Of a DNA stretch of 19,138 nucleotides, positions 1 through 6,545 are shown piece after piece. How positions within the stretch are numbered: the stretch's first letter is position 1; each line of letters starts with the position of its first letter. The position numbers and the translations under genes are program-made. This DNA comes from Fluviibacter sp041311015 (lineage in GTDB: Bacteria > Pseudomonadota > Gammaproteobacteria > Burkholderiales > Rhodocyclaceae): contig JBFYKG010000023.1 in NCBI GenBank assembly GCA_041311015.1, positions 1-19,138 of the forward strand, in the 5' to 3' direction. The notes under the pieces were generated by a model that saw only the letters and a list, made by a program, of their open reading frames with translations, searched no databases and was not told the origin of the DNA.

Positions 1-836
1 CGCTTCATCGCTTTGAGGATGCGCGGGCTGGCATGCTGGAACGGAATATCGAGATACGGCAGGATCTTGCCTTCCGCCATGAGCGGGATGATGTCATCCA
101 CACTGGGGTACGGATACACGTAATGCAGGCGTACCCAGATACCGAATTCGCCCAGCGCTTCGCACAATGCCTTGAGTTGCGTCTTGACCGGGCGGCCTTC
201 CCAGAAACCGGTGCGGTATTTAACGTCAACGCCGTAGGCGCTGGTGTCCTGCGAAATGACCAGCACTTCCTTCACCCCCGCCTTGGCCAGGGCTTCGGCC
301 TCTTTGAGCACATCGCCAATCGGCCGCGAGACAAGATCACCGCGCAACGAAGGAATGATGCAGAAGGTACAGCGATGGTTACAGCCTTCGGAAATCTTGA
401 GGTAGGCGTAATGCTTGGGCGTGATGCGCACGCCCTGGGGCGGCACCAGATCGGTATATGGGTCATGCGGCATCGGCAGATGGTGATGCACCACCGACAT
501 GACCTCTTCCAGCGCGTGCGGGCCAGTGACGGCCAGCACATCGGGATGCGCGGTTTGCACGACGCCTTCACGCGCACCCAGGCAACCCGTGACGATGACC
601 TTGCCGTTTTCACGCAGGGCCTCGCCGATGGCATCCAGCGATTCCTCCACGGCCGAGTCAATGAAGCCGCAGGTATTCACCACGACCAGATCGGCGCCGG
701 CGTAATCACCCACGACCTGATAGCCCTCGGCACGCAAGCGCGTGAGAATGCCTTCACTATCAACCGTGGCTTTGGGGCAGCCCAAGCTGACCATGCCCAC
801 CTTGGGGGGATGTTGTTTGGATGTTTTTGTGGTCAT
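1..836 (-). CDS. rimO: Ribosomal protein uS12 methylthiotransferase RimO (partial, C-terminus beyond window)
   Basis: RimO is a radical SAM enzyme that adds a methylthio group to the conserved aspartate of ribosomal protein S12. About 278 of the usual roughly 440 residues are present, because the gene runs off the left edge. The N-terminal UPF0004 domain shows the RimO signature SLGCPKATVDSE, with C20, C56 and C85 as likely ligands of the auxiliary cluster. The radical SAM motif EGCNHRCTFC follows, with C152, C156 and C159 in the normal CX3CX2C spacing. The last visible residues, FQHASPRILKAMK, are typical of the family. The ATG at 836 begins MTTKTSKQHP just ahead of the conserved core. I see no clear Shine-Dalgarno. 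The gene starts 21 nt after the shikimate-kinase-like stop codon, so the two are probably co-transcribed. The missing part should hold the rest of the radical SAM barrel and the TRAM domain. Identity is very secure. Confidence 0.96.
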   Translation of the reverse strand, partial: MTTKTSKQHPPKVGMVSLGCPKATVDSEGILTRLRAEGYQVVGDYAGADLVVVNTCGFIDSAVEESLDAIGEALRENGKVIVTGCLGAREGVVQTAHPDVLAVTGPHALEEVMSVVHHHLPMPHDPYTDLVPPQGVRITPKHYAYLKISEGCNHRCTFCIIPSLRGDLVSRPIGDVLKEAEALAKAGVKEVLVISQDTSAYGVDVKYRTGFWEGRPVKTQLKALCEALGEFGIWVRLHYVYPYPSVDDIIPLMAEGKILPYLDIPFQHASPRILKAMK

Positions 837-857
837 AGCGGGTATTTTACCAAGCGC

Positions 858-1403
858 CTAGCGCGACCCGGATGCTGCCAGGGCGGCAAGACAGGCCTCA
901 ACGACTGCAGTCTCATCAAGATCATCGACATCGATCACGATTTCGGCATGGTGCGCATACAGCGGCAGGCGTTCTTCAATGACGCTGGCAATGCTCTGGC
1001 CCGGCAGCCGGGCAATGCCACGCTGGCTGTAATCGCCGATGCGTTCATAGATGGTTGCCTCGCGGGCGCGCAGGTAGACCAGGCGGCCAATGGCCGCCAG
1101 ATGACGCATGGCGGGATCGCTATAGACCACACTCCCCCCGGTGGCAATGACGGCATCGCGCACCATGAGGCCGGCCACGATCTGCGCTTCGATCGCGCGG
1201 AGTTGCAAGGCGCCCTCGGTATCAACGATCTGCTGCAGCAAGCAACCAGTATGCGCCTCGATCAGGCGGTCCGTATCCAGAAACGGGCGATTCAGGTGCT
1301 GCGCCAGGCGGGCACCGACGGTGGATTTACCGGCACCCGGCAGCCCGAGCAGAATGATGTTCGAGGGTGCATCCGGTGTAGTCGAAGCCGATACGGTGTT
1401 CAT
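858..1403 (-). CDS. Shikimate-kinase-like P-loop kinase with a divergent substrate site
   Basis: This 181-residue protein has the shikimate kinase fold. It carries a Walker A motif GLPGAGKST (residues 20-28), DTD at 43-45, an arginine at R69 where shikimate is normally gripped, and ERLPLY near the C-terminus. The usual ATGGG loop, whose glycines contact shikimate, here reads ATGGSVVYSD (87-96), one glycine short. The lid reads QRGIARLPGQ instead of the RPLL-type segment of AroK. I recall a subfamily with this ATGGSVVY signature, so it is probably a stable variant rather than a damaged AroK, and its substrate is uncertain. It sits between phaR and rimO, not beside aroB as a housekeeping aroK often does. 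The ATG at 1403 lies 15 nt past the end of the phaR terminator and has only a weak GAG upstream. Confidence 0.75.
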   Translation of the reverse strand: MNTVSASTTPDAPSNIILLGLPGAGKSTVGARLAQHLNRPFLDTDRLIEAHTGCLLQQIVDTEGALQLRAIEAQIVAGLMVRDAVIATGGSVVYSDPAMRHLAAIGRLVYLRAREATIYERIGDYSQRGIARLPGQSIASVIEERLPLYAHHAEIVIDVDDLDETAVVEACLAALAASGSR

Positions 1404-1418
1404 GGCGCGCGCTCAATG

Positions 1419-1439
1419 AAAAATGGCCCCGAAGGGCCA
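1419..1439 (-). terminator. Rho-independent terminator of phaR
   Basis: Read on the minus strand this is a 6-bp stem TGGCCC/GGGCCA closed by a TTCG tetraloop and followed by five T residues. It lies 28 nt beyond the phaR stop codon. It ends 15 nt before the start codon of the downstream shikimate-kinase-like gene, so that gene needs readthrough or its own promoter. Confidence 0.85.
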
Positions 1440-1467
1440 CCGGTGTCTTCGGTCAGCAAGGCCCCAA

Positions 1468-1983
1468 TCAGCCCTTGTTGCCCTGCGGGAAGTTCATGCC
1501 CTGGAACATGTTGCGCGCCTGCGACTGGATCTGCGTCTGCATGTTCTGAACCATTTTCTGGCTCTGATCCATGTAGGTCGACATCAGCGTCTGCATGGCC
1601 GGGCCCTGGAAGTTGAGGAACTGAGACCAGAGGTCGCTGCTGTTGCTGTTGCCCTGCATCTTCTTCTGGAAGTCGACGAAGGCCTTCATGTTGGTTTCCA
1701 GATACTGACCCAGTACCGACTGCATGGCGTTGCCGTAGAAGCGGATCATCTGCGAGAGCACTTCGCTGCTGAAAATCGGCACGCCGCCGCTCTCCTCTTC
1801 CAGAATGATCTGGAGCAGGATGGCACGGGTGAGGTCGTCACCGGTCTTGGCATCGACCACCGTAAAGTTTTCGTGCTGCAACACGAGTTCCTTGATATCG
1901 GCCAGCGTAATGTACGCACTGGTACGGGTGTCGTACAAACGGCGATTCGGATACTTCTTGATCAAGCGTTGTGTTTCAGTCAT
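1468..1983 (-). CDS. phaR: Polyhydroxyalkanoate synthesis repressor PhaR
   Basis: PhaR is the DNA-binding repressor that also binds PHB granules. In studied species it represses phasin genes, and often its own gene, until polymer accumulates and titrates it away. This 171-residue protein opens with the hallmark N-terminal domain: RLIKKYPNRRLYDT, then SAYITLADIKELV and FTVVDAKTGDDLTRAIL (about residues 6-55). The PHB-accumulation regulator domain follows (about 60-110; SEVLSQMIRFYGNAMQS). The tail is rich in Gln, Met and Asn and looks amphipathic and adhesive, as is usual in the family. The ATG at 1983 is preceded by AAGG at suitable spacing. A good promoter lies about 70 nt upstream and a terminator follows, so phaR can be its own transcription unit behind phaB. 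Identity is very secure. Confidence 0.96.
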   Translation of the reverse strand: MTETQRLIKKYPNRRLYDTRTSAYITLADIKELVLQHENFTVVDAKTGDDLTRAILLQIILEEESGGVPIFSSEVLSQMIRFYGNAMQSVLGQYLETNMKAFVDFQKKMQGNSNSSDLWSQFLNFQGPAMQTLMSTYMDQSQKMVQNMQTQIQSQARNMFQGMNFPQGNKG

Positions 1984-2021
1984 GCGTCTGGCCTTGAACT
2001 CATTCTGTACTACGTTGATAA

Positions 2022-2039
2022 ACGGAACCGACGGAACCG
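2022..2039. repeat. Perfect 9-nt tandem repeat in the phaR leader
   Basis: ACGGAACCG occurs twice back to back (2022-2030 and 2031-2039), between the predicted phaR promoter and the phaR start codon. Two same-phase half sites of about one helical turn could be an operator for autoregulation by PhaR. That role is inference; the repeat itself is plain in the sequence. Confidence 0.6.
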
Positions 2040-2060
2040 GGGCCCCGTATTTTGCATCGC

Positions 2061-2090
2061 ATTATAAAATCAAAAGCCTCGCCAAGTAAA
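2061..2090 (-). promoter_or_regulatory. Predicted sigma-70 promoter of phaR
   Basis: On the minus strand a perfect TATAAT (2066-2061) sits 18 nt downstream of TTTACT (2090-2085), which matches four of six positions of TTGACA. Transcription would start near 2054, giving a leader of about 70 nt before the phaR ATG at 1983. The -35 box lies within the loop of the phaB terminator and the -10 box touches its T-run. Confidence 0.6.
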
Positions 2091-2105
2091 ACCCGGCAAG
2101 GCTTT
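2066..2105 (-). terminator. Terminator downstream of phaB
   Basis: An 11-bp inverted repeat with one mismatch has arms at 2073-2083 and 2095-2105 and an 11-nt loop. On the minus strand it is followed by the T-rich run TTTTGATTTT (2075-2066). It lies about 50 nt beyond the phaB stop codon and should end the phaB transcript. It overlaps the predicted phaR promoter. Confidence 0.8.
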
Positions 2106-2157
2106 CAAATCAAAGGGATGCAGATAGCATATTCGGCTATGCCCATCCCGCTGAAGA

Positions 2158-2904
2158 TTACTGGTAGTACAGACCGCCGTTGATGTTCATCGTGGTACCG
2201 GTGATGAAGCCGGCCAGATCCGACGACAGGTACACCGCCAGACCGGCGATTTCTTCCGGCTTGGCCAGACGCTTCATCGGCACGGTGTCGACGATGCTCT
2301 GGAGAATGTCTTCACGGATGGCCATGACCATCTTGGTCGCCACATAGCCCGGGGCGATGGCGTTAACCGTCACACCCTTGGTGGCCATTTCGGCCGCCAG
2401 TGCCTTGGTGAAACCAATCACACCGGCCTTGGCGGCCGAGTAGTTGGTCTGACCTGCCTGACCCTTAACGCCGTTGACCGACGAGATGTTGATGATGCGG
2501 CCCCAGCCCTTTTCAGCCATCTTGGCCGCAAACGGGTTGGTGACGTTGAACACGCTGTTCAGGTTGGTGTTGATGACGGCGTCCCACTGACCCTTCTCCA
2601 TCTTGGTGAAGAACTTGTCGCGGGTGATACCGGCGTTATTGATCAGGACGTCAACGACGCCACCGGCCAGCTTTTCGGCTTCGGCCGCAGCGGCCACACA
2701 GGATTCGTGGTTGCTCACATCGCACGATACGGTGATGAAGTTGTTAAAACCTTCTGCCTTCTGCTCAGCCAGCCAGGCTTCCTTATCGTCGAATTCCGGG
2801 TGATAAGCGGCAACAACTTTGTAACCTGCCTTGTCGAACGCCTGACAGAAGGCGGTGCCGAGGCCACCCATGGCGCCGGTCACGAATGCGATGTGCTGAG
2901 ACAT
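2158..2904 (-). CDS. phaB: Acetoacetyl-CoA reductase PhaB
   Basis: PhaB is the NADPH-dependent short-chain dehydrogenase that reduces acetoacetyl-CoA to (R)-3-hydroxybutyryl-CoA, the monomer for PHB. The protein is 248 residues, close to the usual 246. It shows the Rossmann motif TGAMGGLG near the N-terminus, NNAG, the catalytic serine in NISSVNG, the YSAAK motif with catalytic Tyr and Lys, and the family segment INTNLNSVFNVT. It ends in GGLYYQ. I chose the ATG at 2904 because GAAAGGA lies 6 nt upstream and MSQHIAFVTG starts directly at the fold. The frame stays open 18 codons further upstream, but that extension is not conserved-looking. phaB lies 262 bp downstream of phaC on the same strand, with a terminator after it. 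Confidence 0.96.
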   Translation of the reverse strand: MSQHIAFVTGAMGGLGTAFCQAFDKAGYKVVAAYHPEFDDKEAWLAEQKAEGFNNFITVSCDVSNHESCVAAAAEAEKLAGGVVDVLINNAGITRDKFFTKMEKGQWDAVINTNLNSVFNVTNPFAAKMAEKGWGRIINISSVNGVKGQAGQTNYSAAKAGVIGFTKALAAEMATKGVTVNAIAPGYVATKMVMAIREDILQSIVDTVPMKRLAKPEEIAGLAVYLSSDLAGFITGTTMNINGGLYYQ

Positions 2905-3166
2905 GAAAAATCCTTTCGGGGGAGTAACCTGGGAGAGACAGACAATTGGGCGGCACAATAATTACCGCGTTACCCGAAGTGTATCCAAACTCATTTCGCA
3001 CCGCAACAATTGTTTCCGGCTGCTAGGAAACTTTTGCCGGCGTAATCAGCCCGGAACGGGCTAGCGCAAAGCAGCAAATGTAGCTCCCATCCTGCTGTTT
3101 TGTCAGGATTTTTCCGATGGCGCCACCCGAAGACCCGGGCTTGGTCAGCGCATCGGGTTATCGGCT
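2905..3166. other. phaC-phaB intergenic region (262 bp)
   Basis: I see no gene here. It holds the phaB ribosome-binding site, a 10-bp palindrome AACAATTGTT (3005-3014), a tight hairpin AGCCCG/CGGGCT with a 3-nt loop (3048-3062), and a 6-bp hairpin followed by a T-run on the plus strand (3089-3113). No convincing sigma-70 promoter is visible for phaB. Neither hairpin has a T-run in the minus direction, so I cannot name a phaC terminator. phaC and phaB may therefore be co-transcribed. The size and structure would suit regulation of phaB separately from phaC. Confidence 0.5.
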
Positions 3167-4909
3167 TCAGCGGGCTTTGACGTAACGGCCGGGCGCCGCT
3201 TCGATTTCGGGATGATCCCTGTTGCCCAGCGCCTTGGGCGCCGCTTTTTCCCCACCCTTCTGTGATTCCAGCCAGGCGGCCCAGTCCTGCCACCAGCTAC
3301 CGGGCTTTTCCGTGGCGCTGGCCAGCCATTGCTCGGCATCGCCTTTGAGGTCGCCATCCACCCAGTAATTACGCTTGTTCTTGCTGGCCGGGTTGATGAC
3401 GCCGGCGATGTGACCACTGGCGCCCAGCACGAAACGGTGCGGGCCGGGCAGCAGCCGGGTCACCAGGTAGGCGGTGTGCCAGGGCACGATGTGGTCTTCG
3501 CGGGTGGCCAGTAGGTAGGTCGGCGCAGTGATCCGGCCAAGATCGATCGTTTCGCCACACAGCGTGACCTCGCCCGGAATGCGGATACGGTTTTCGAGAT
3601 AGGTGTTACGCAGATACCAGCAGGCCATCGGCCCGGGTAAACCGGTGGAATCGGCATTCCAGTAGAGGATATCGAAGGGCGGGGGCGCATTGCCGAGCAG
3701 ATAGTTGCCCGAGACATACGGCCAGACCAGATCATTCGGGCGCAGCGATGAGAACATACCCGCCAGTTCGCGCCCTTCCAGAAGTCCGCCCTGCCCGATG
3801 GCCGCTTCGCGGGCCGCCACCGAAGCTTCGTCGATGAACAGATCAATGTCACCGGTATCGGCGAAATCCAGCATGGTGGTCAGCAGCGTGAGCGAGGCTG
3901 CCGGTTCTTCACCACGCGCCGCCAGCACCGCCAGTGCCGTCGACAGCAGCGTGCCGCCCACACAGAAGCCGAGCATGTTCATCGTCTTGCTGCCGGAAAT
4001 ATCCTGCACGACGGGGATGGCCGACAGCGGACCGAGCGCGATGTAGTCATCCCAGGTGCGCTGCGCTTCAGCGGCGCCGGGGTTCTTCCACGAAATCAGA
4101 AAGACGGTATGCCCCGACTCGATGGCAAAACGCACCAGCGAGGATTCAGGCTGCAGGTCCATGATGTAGAAACGGTTGATGCACGGTGGCGTGATCAGCA
4201 GCGGCCGCTTGCCGACTTGAGCGGTGAGCGGCTTGTACTGGATCAGCTGGATCAGATCATTTTCATAAACGACGGCGCCTTCGGTGGTCGCGAGATTCTT
4301 ACCGACTTCGAACGCACTTTCATCCGAGGTACTGATACGCCCCTTGGCCATGTCCTTCAGCAGATTGTTGATGCCTTCGGTGATGGATTTGCCGTCGGTA
4401 GCGAGCGCCTTCTGGATCACTTCCGGATTGGTCGCCGCAAAGTTGCTTGGCGACAGCGCATCGATAAACTGACTCGTTAGAAACTTGAGACGCGAGGCTT
4501 CCTTGGCGTTCTCGGCGGGCAGCACATCGGCCAGCCCATTGAGAAACCGGCTGTTCAATACATAGGCCTGGCGCATGTAGTCGTACACCGGGCTTGAGGT
4601 CCAGGCGGCCGACGAGAAGCGGCGATCACGTTTAACCTCGGCAACGACCGGCTCTGCGGGCTCGCCCGTCCGCTGCTGGAGCATCTGATCCCACAAGGCT
4701 TTGTGGGCCGACATCAACTCGGTCATCAGCGGCTGCATCTTGTCGATCTGGGGCAGACGGGAAGCCGCTACGCTGGCCGGTGCGACACCCTCGCGCGGCA
4801 TCTGGTCCTGCAGAAAACGATTGAAGCTCTGCGTCAGTTGCTCGATCTGCTTGGGCAGATCCTGTATGCCCTGGGCACCCGGCCAGAAAGGCGTCTGAAA
4901 GTTCATCAT
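3167..4909 (-). CDS. phaC: Class I poly(3-hydroxyalkanoate) synthase PhaC
   Basis: PhaC polymerises (R)-3-hydroxyacyl-CoA at the surface of the PHB granule. The protein has 580 residues, a normal size for class I. The N-terminal domain (about 1-190) includes the typical FNPSNF-like segment ALSPSNF and is followed by an alpha/beta hydrolase domain. The lipase-like box is GFCVGG (314-319) with nucleophile C316. The likely triad partners are D472 in TREDHIVPW and H500 in GASGHIAGVINP. The conserved tryptophan-rich WDDY and DGDLKGDAEQWL segments are present. I chose the ATG at 4909 because GGAGG lies 9 nt upstream and this ATG overlaps the stop codon of the ZIP gene (ATGA), which indicates translational coupling. 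An in-frame ATG at 4933 would run through that ribosome-binding site. A second ATG follows immediately at 4906. phaB is next on the same strand. Confidence 0.96.
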   Translation of the reverse strand: MMNFQTPFWPGAQGIQDLPKQIEQLTQSFNRFLQDQMPREGVAPASVAASRLPQIDKMQPLMTELMSAHKALWDQMLQQRTGEPAEPVVAEVKRDRRFSSAAWTSSPVYDYMRQAYVLNSRFLNGLADVLPAENAKEASRLKFLTSQFIDALSPSNFAATNPEVIQKALATDGKSITEGINNLLKDMAKGRISTSDESAFEVGKNLATTEGAVVYENDLIQLIQYKPLTAQVGKRPLLITPPCINRFYIMDLQPESSLVRFAIESGHTVFLISWKNPGAAEAQRTWDDYIALGPLSAIPVVQDISGSKTMNMLGFCVGGTLLSTALAVLAARGEEPAASLTLLTTMLDFADTGDIDLFIDEASVAAREAAIGQGGLLEGRELAGMFSSLRPNDLVWPYVSGNYLLGNAPPPFDILYWNADSTGLPGPMACWYLRNTYLENRIRIPGEVTLCGETIDLGRITAPTYLLATREDHIVPWHTAYLVTRLLPGPHRFVLGASGHIAGVINPASKNKRNYWVDGDLKGDAEQWLASATEKPGSWWQDWAAWLESQKGGEKAAPKALGNRDHPEIEAAPGRYVKAR

Positions 4910-5700
4910 GCGTGATTCCCTCCGATCAACCATTGCACACCCTGAATGGACAGAACGCCCAGAAGGATCATGCCAATCTGTAACACGGTTGCCTTGATCT
5001 CGGCCCGCTTATGCAAGCCCGGAATGAGATCGGCCACCGACACGTAAATGAGGCTGGACGCTGCCAGCGCCAGCATGAACGGGACCCAGACTTCCATCCC
5101 GGAAAACAGCAGGTAGGCAAGCACCGCACCGGTTAATGTGGCCGTGCTGGCCAGCAGGTTAAGGACAATGGCCTTGAGCCGCGAAAAGCCCGAGTGGATG
5201 AGGATGACGAAGTCGCCGGTCTCCTGCGGGATTTCGTGCGCGATGATGGCAATGGCGGTGACGATGCCGATTTCAACACCCCCCATGAAGGCGGCGGCAA
5301 TCAGGATGCCATCGACAAAGTTGTGAACCACATCACCGAGCAGGATCAGCCAACCCGAGGCGCGCTGACTATGGCTGTGCGCCGGGTGTTCGTGCGCTTC
5401 GCAATGGTGTTCGTGACAGTGACGCCAGAGCACCAGCTTTTCGAGCAAGAAGAAGAACAGGATGCCACCAAGCACGACCATCAGAATACGGTCGACGTGC
5501 TCACTGTGTTCCAGCGCATGCGGCAGCAGGTCGAGGAAGACGGCGCCCAGCATGGCACCAATCGCATACGAGACCATGACCGGCACTACCCGCGGATGCG
5601 CTGCGAGTGATACAGCCAGCGAGACCACGGTGCTGGCCAGCGCGCCGGCTAGGCACATCAGGATGATCCACGTCAGAGGGGTCAGCTCGGTAAAGGGCAT
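4906..5700 (-). CDS. ZIP-family divalent metal (zinc) transporter
   Basis: ZIP proteins carry zinc or related divalent metals into the cytoplasm across the inner membrane. This 264-residue protein has about eight hydrophobic segments. It shows the two metal-binding signatures HNFVDG (126-131, TM4) and HEIPQETGDF (155-164, TM5), the second matching the family pattern HEIPxExGDF. Between TM3 and TM4 lies a loop rich in His and Cys (residues 94-110, starting HCHEHHCEAHEH), a likely metal-sensing or metal-collecting element. Substrate is inferred from the family; zinc is most likely, and iron or manganese are possible. The ATG at 5700 has no clear Shine-Dalgarno, but a perfect -10 box lies about 52 nt upstream. 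The stop codon overlaps the phaC start codon by 4 nt, so transporter and PHA synthase are in one operon. Confidence 0.93.
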   Translation of the reverse strand: MPFTELTPLTWIILMCLAGALASTVVSLAVSLAAHPRVVPVMVSYAIGAMLGAVFLDLLPHALEHSEHVDRILMVVLGGILFFFLLEKLVLWRHCHEHHCEAHEHPAHSHSQRASGWLILLGDVVHNFVDGILIAAAFMGGVEIGIVTAIAIIAHEIPQETGDFVILIHSGFSRLKAIVLNLLASTATLTGAVLAYLLFSGMEVWVPFMLALAASSLIYVSVADLIPGLHKRAEIKATVLQIGMILLGVLSIQGVQWLIGGNHA

Positions 5701-5751
5701 AACGATCGGGGCTGGGCGAGATGAAAAACGGAATGGATGACAGGGTCGATC

Positions 5752-5757
5752 ATTATA
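5752..5757 (-). promoter_or_regulatory. Candidate -10 box for the ZIP-phaC operon
   Basis: A perfect TATAAT on the minus strand lies in the 72-bp gap between pgeF and the ZIP gene, about 52 nt upstream of the ZIP ATG. No good -35 hexamer is found at 16-18 nt spacing, so an activator or a weak promoter is possible. Confidence 0.4.
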
Positions 5758-5772
5758 GGCGTGGCACAGCGA

Positions 5773-6543
5773 TCAGACACGCCAGATCAATGAGGCCATG
5801 CGCCCGGTGACCGGCTGCCGCCGGTAGGAGTAGAACCGCTCGGGCATGGCCACTGTACAGAGCTGGCTGCCGGTAACCGACTCGATGCCCAGCCTGAACA
5901 GCCGATTGCGCGCCAGAGCCGGCAGATCAGCCAGATATTTACCGGCCGATGCCGGATGCGGCGTGAAGCAGGCACGATTGGCCGCATCGATATGGGTAAA
6001 GGCATCGTGGACATCCTGCCCGACTTCAAAGGCTGCCGGCCCGATCGCCGGCCCGAGCCAGACCGTCAGGTCCGCCGGGGTGACGCCGGGGACACGGGTC
6101 ATCGCGCTAACCAGGGCCTCAATGACGCCTGAGGCCAGCCCGCGCCAGCCCGCGTGCGCGGCGCCCACCACTCGGGCCTGCCGATCGGCCACCAGCACGG
6201 GCAGGCAATCGGCGGTCATGATGGCGCAGGCAAGCCCTGGCACAGTGCTCATGGCCGCATCGGCTTCGGGGGGCGTTGTCGTTGCGGTCAACGTATCCAG
6301 CGTGACCACACGGGTGCCATGCACCTGCTGCAGCCAGACGGGTTGAGCCGAGATGGCATCGGCAAGCTGCTGGCGACGGCGCATGACACGCGCCGGATCA
6401 TCACCGACATGGTCGCCCAGATTGAAGCCGCCATAGGGTTGCGGGCCCTGCCCGCATTCGGTCTGCAAAACGCGGATGCCGGCCGGTAGATCCCAGTCGG
6501 GCACAAAGGCGGGCATCCGATCCAGCGCGCCGACCCCGCCCAT
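5773..6543 (-). CDS. pgeF: Peptidoglycan editing factor PgeF (YfiH/DUF152 family)
   Basis: The YfiH/PgeF family was once called polyphenol oxidase (laccase-domain). It is now linked to removing wrongly incorporated amino acids from peptidoglycan precursors, and purine nucleoside activity has been reported for relatives. The 256-residue protein carries the metal-site motifs QQVHGTRV (H75), MTADCLPV (C113) and AAHAGWRG (H130), plus the family N-terminal block YGGFNLGDHVGDDP. The ATG at 6543 has GAGG 7 nt upstream and starts 2 nt after the rluD stop codon, so the two genes are co-transcribed. Residue 10 is also Met (start at 6516) and MPAFVPDW matches the usual family N-terminus, so a start nine codons later is possible. 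The rluD-pgeF pair next to bamD is a widely conserved arrangement. Confidence 0.93.
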   Translation of the reverse strand: MGGVGALDRMPAFVPDWDLPAGIRVLQTECGQGPQPYGGFNLGDHVGDDPARVMRRRQQLADAISAQPVWLQQVHGTRVVTLDTLTATTTPPEADAAMSTVPGLACAIMTADCLPVLVADRQARVVGAAHAGWRGLASGVIEALVSAMTRVPGVTPADLTVWLGPAIGPAAFEVGQDVHDAFTHIDAANRACFTPHPASAGKYLADLPALARNRLFRLGIESVTGSQLCTVAMPERFYSYRRQPVTGRMASLIWRV

Positions 6544-6545
6544 GC

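Noticed and set aside
33..1616. A 527-codon open frame on the plus strand
   Set aside because: It runs antisense to rimO, the shikimate-kinase-like gene and part of phaR, crosses a terminator, and shows no domain. Long antisense frames are expected from the codon bias of a GC-rich genome.
4910..4933. A longer PhaC starting at the ATG at 4933
   Set aside because: The extra residues are encoded by the Shine-Dalgarno region of phaC itself, and the ATGA overlap at 4909 fits better.
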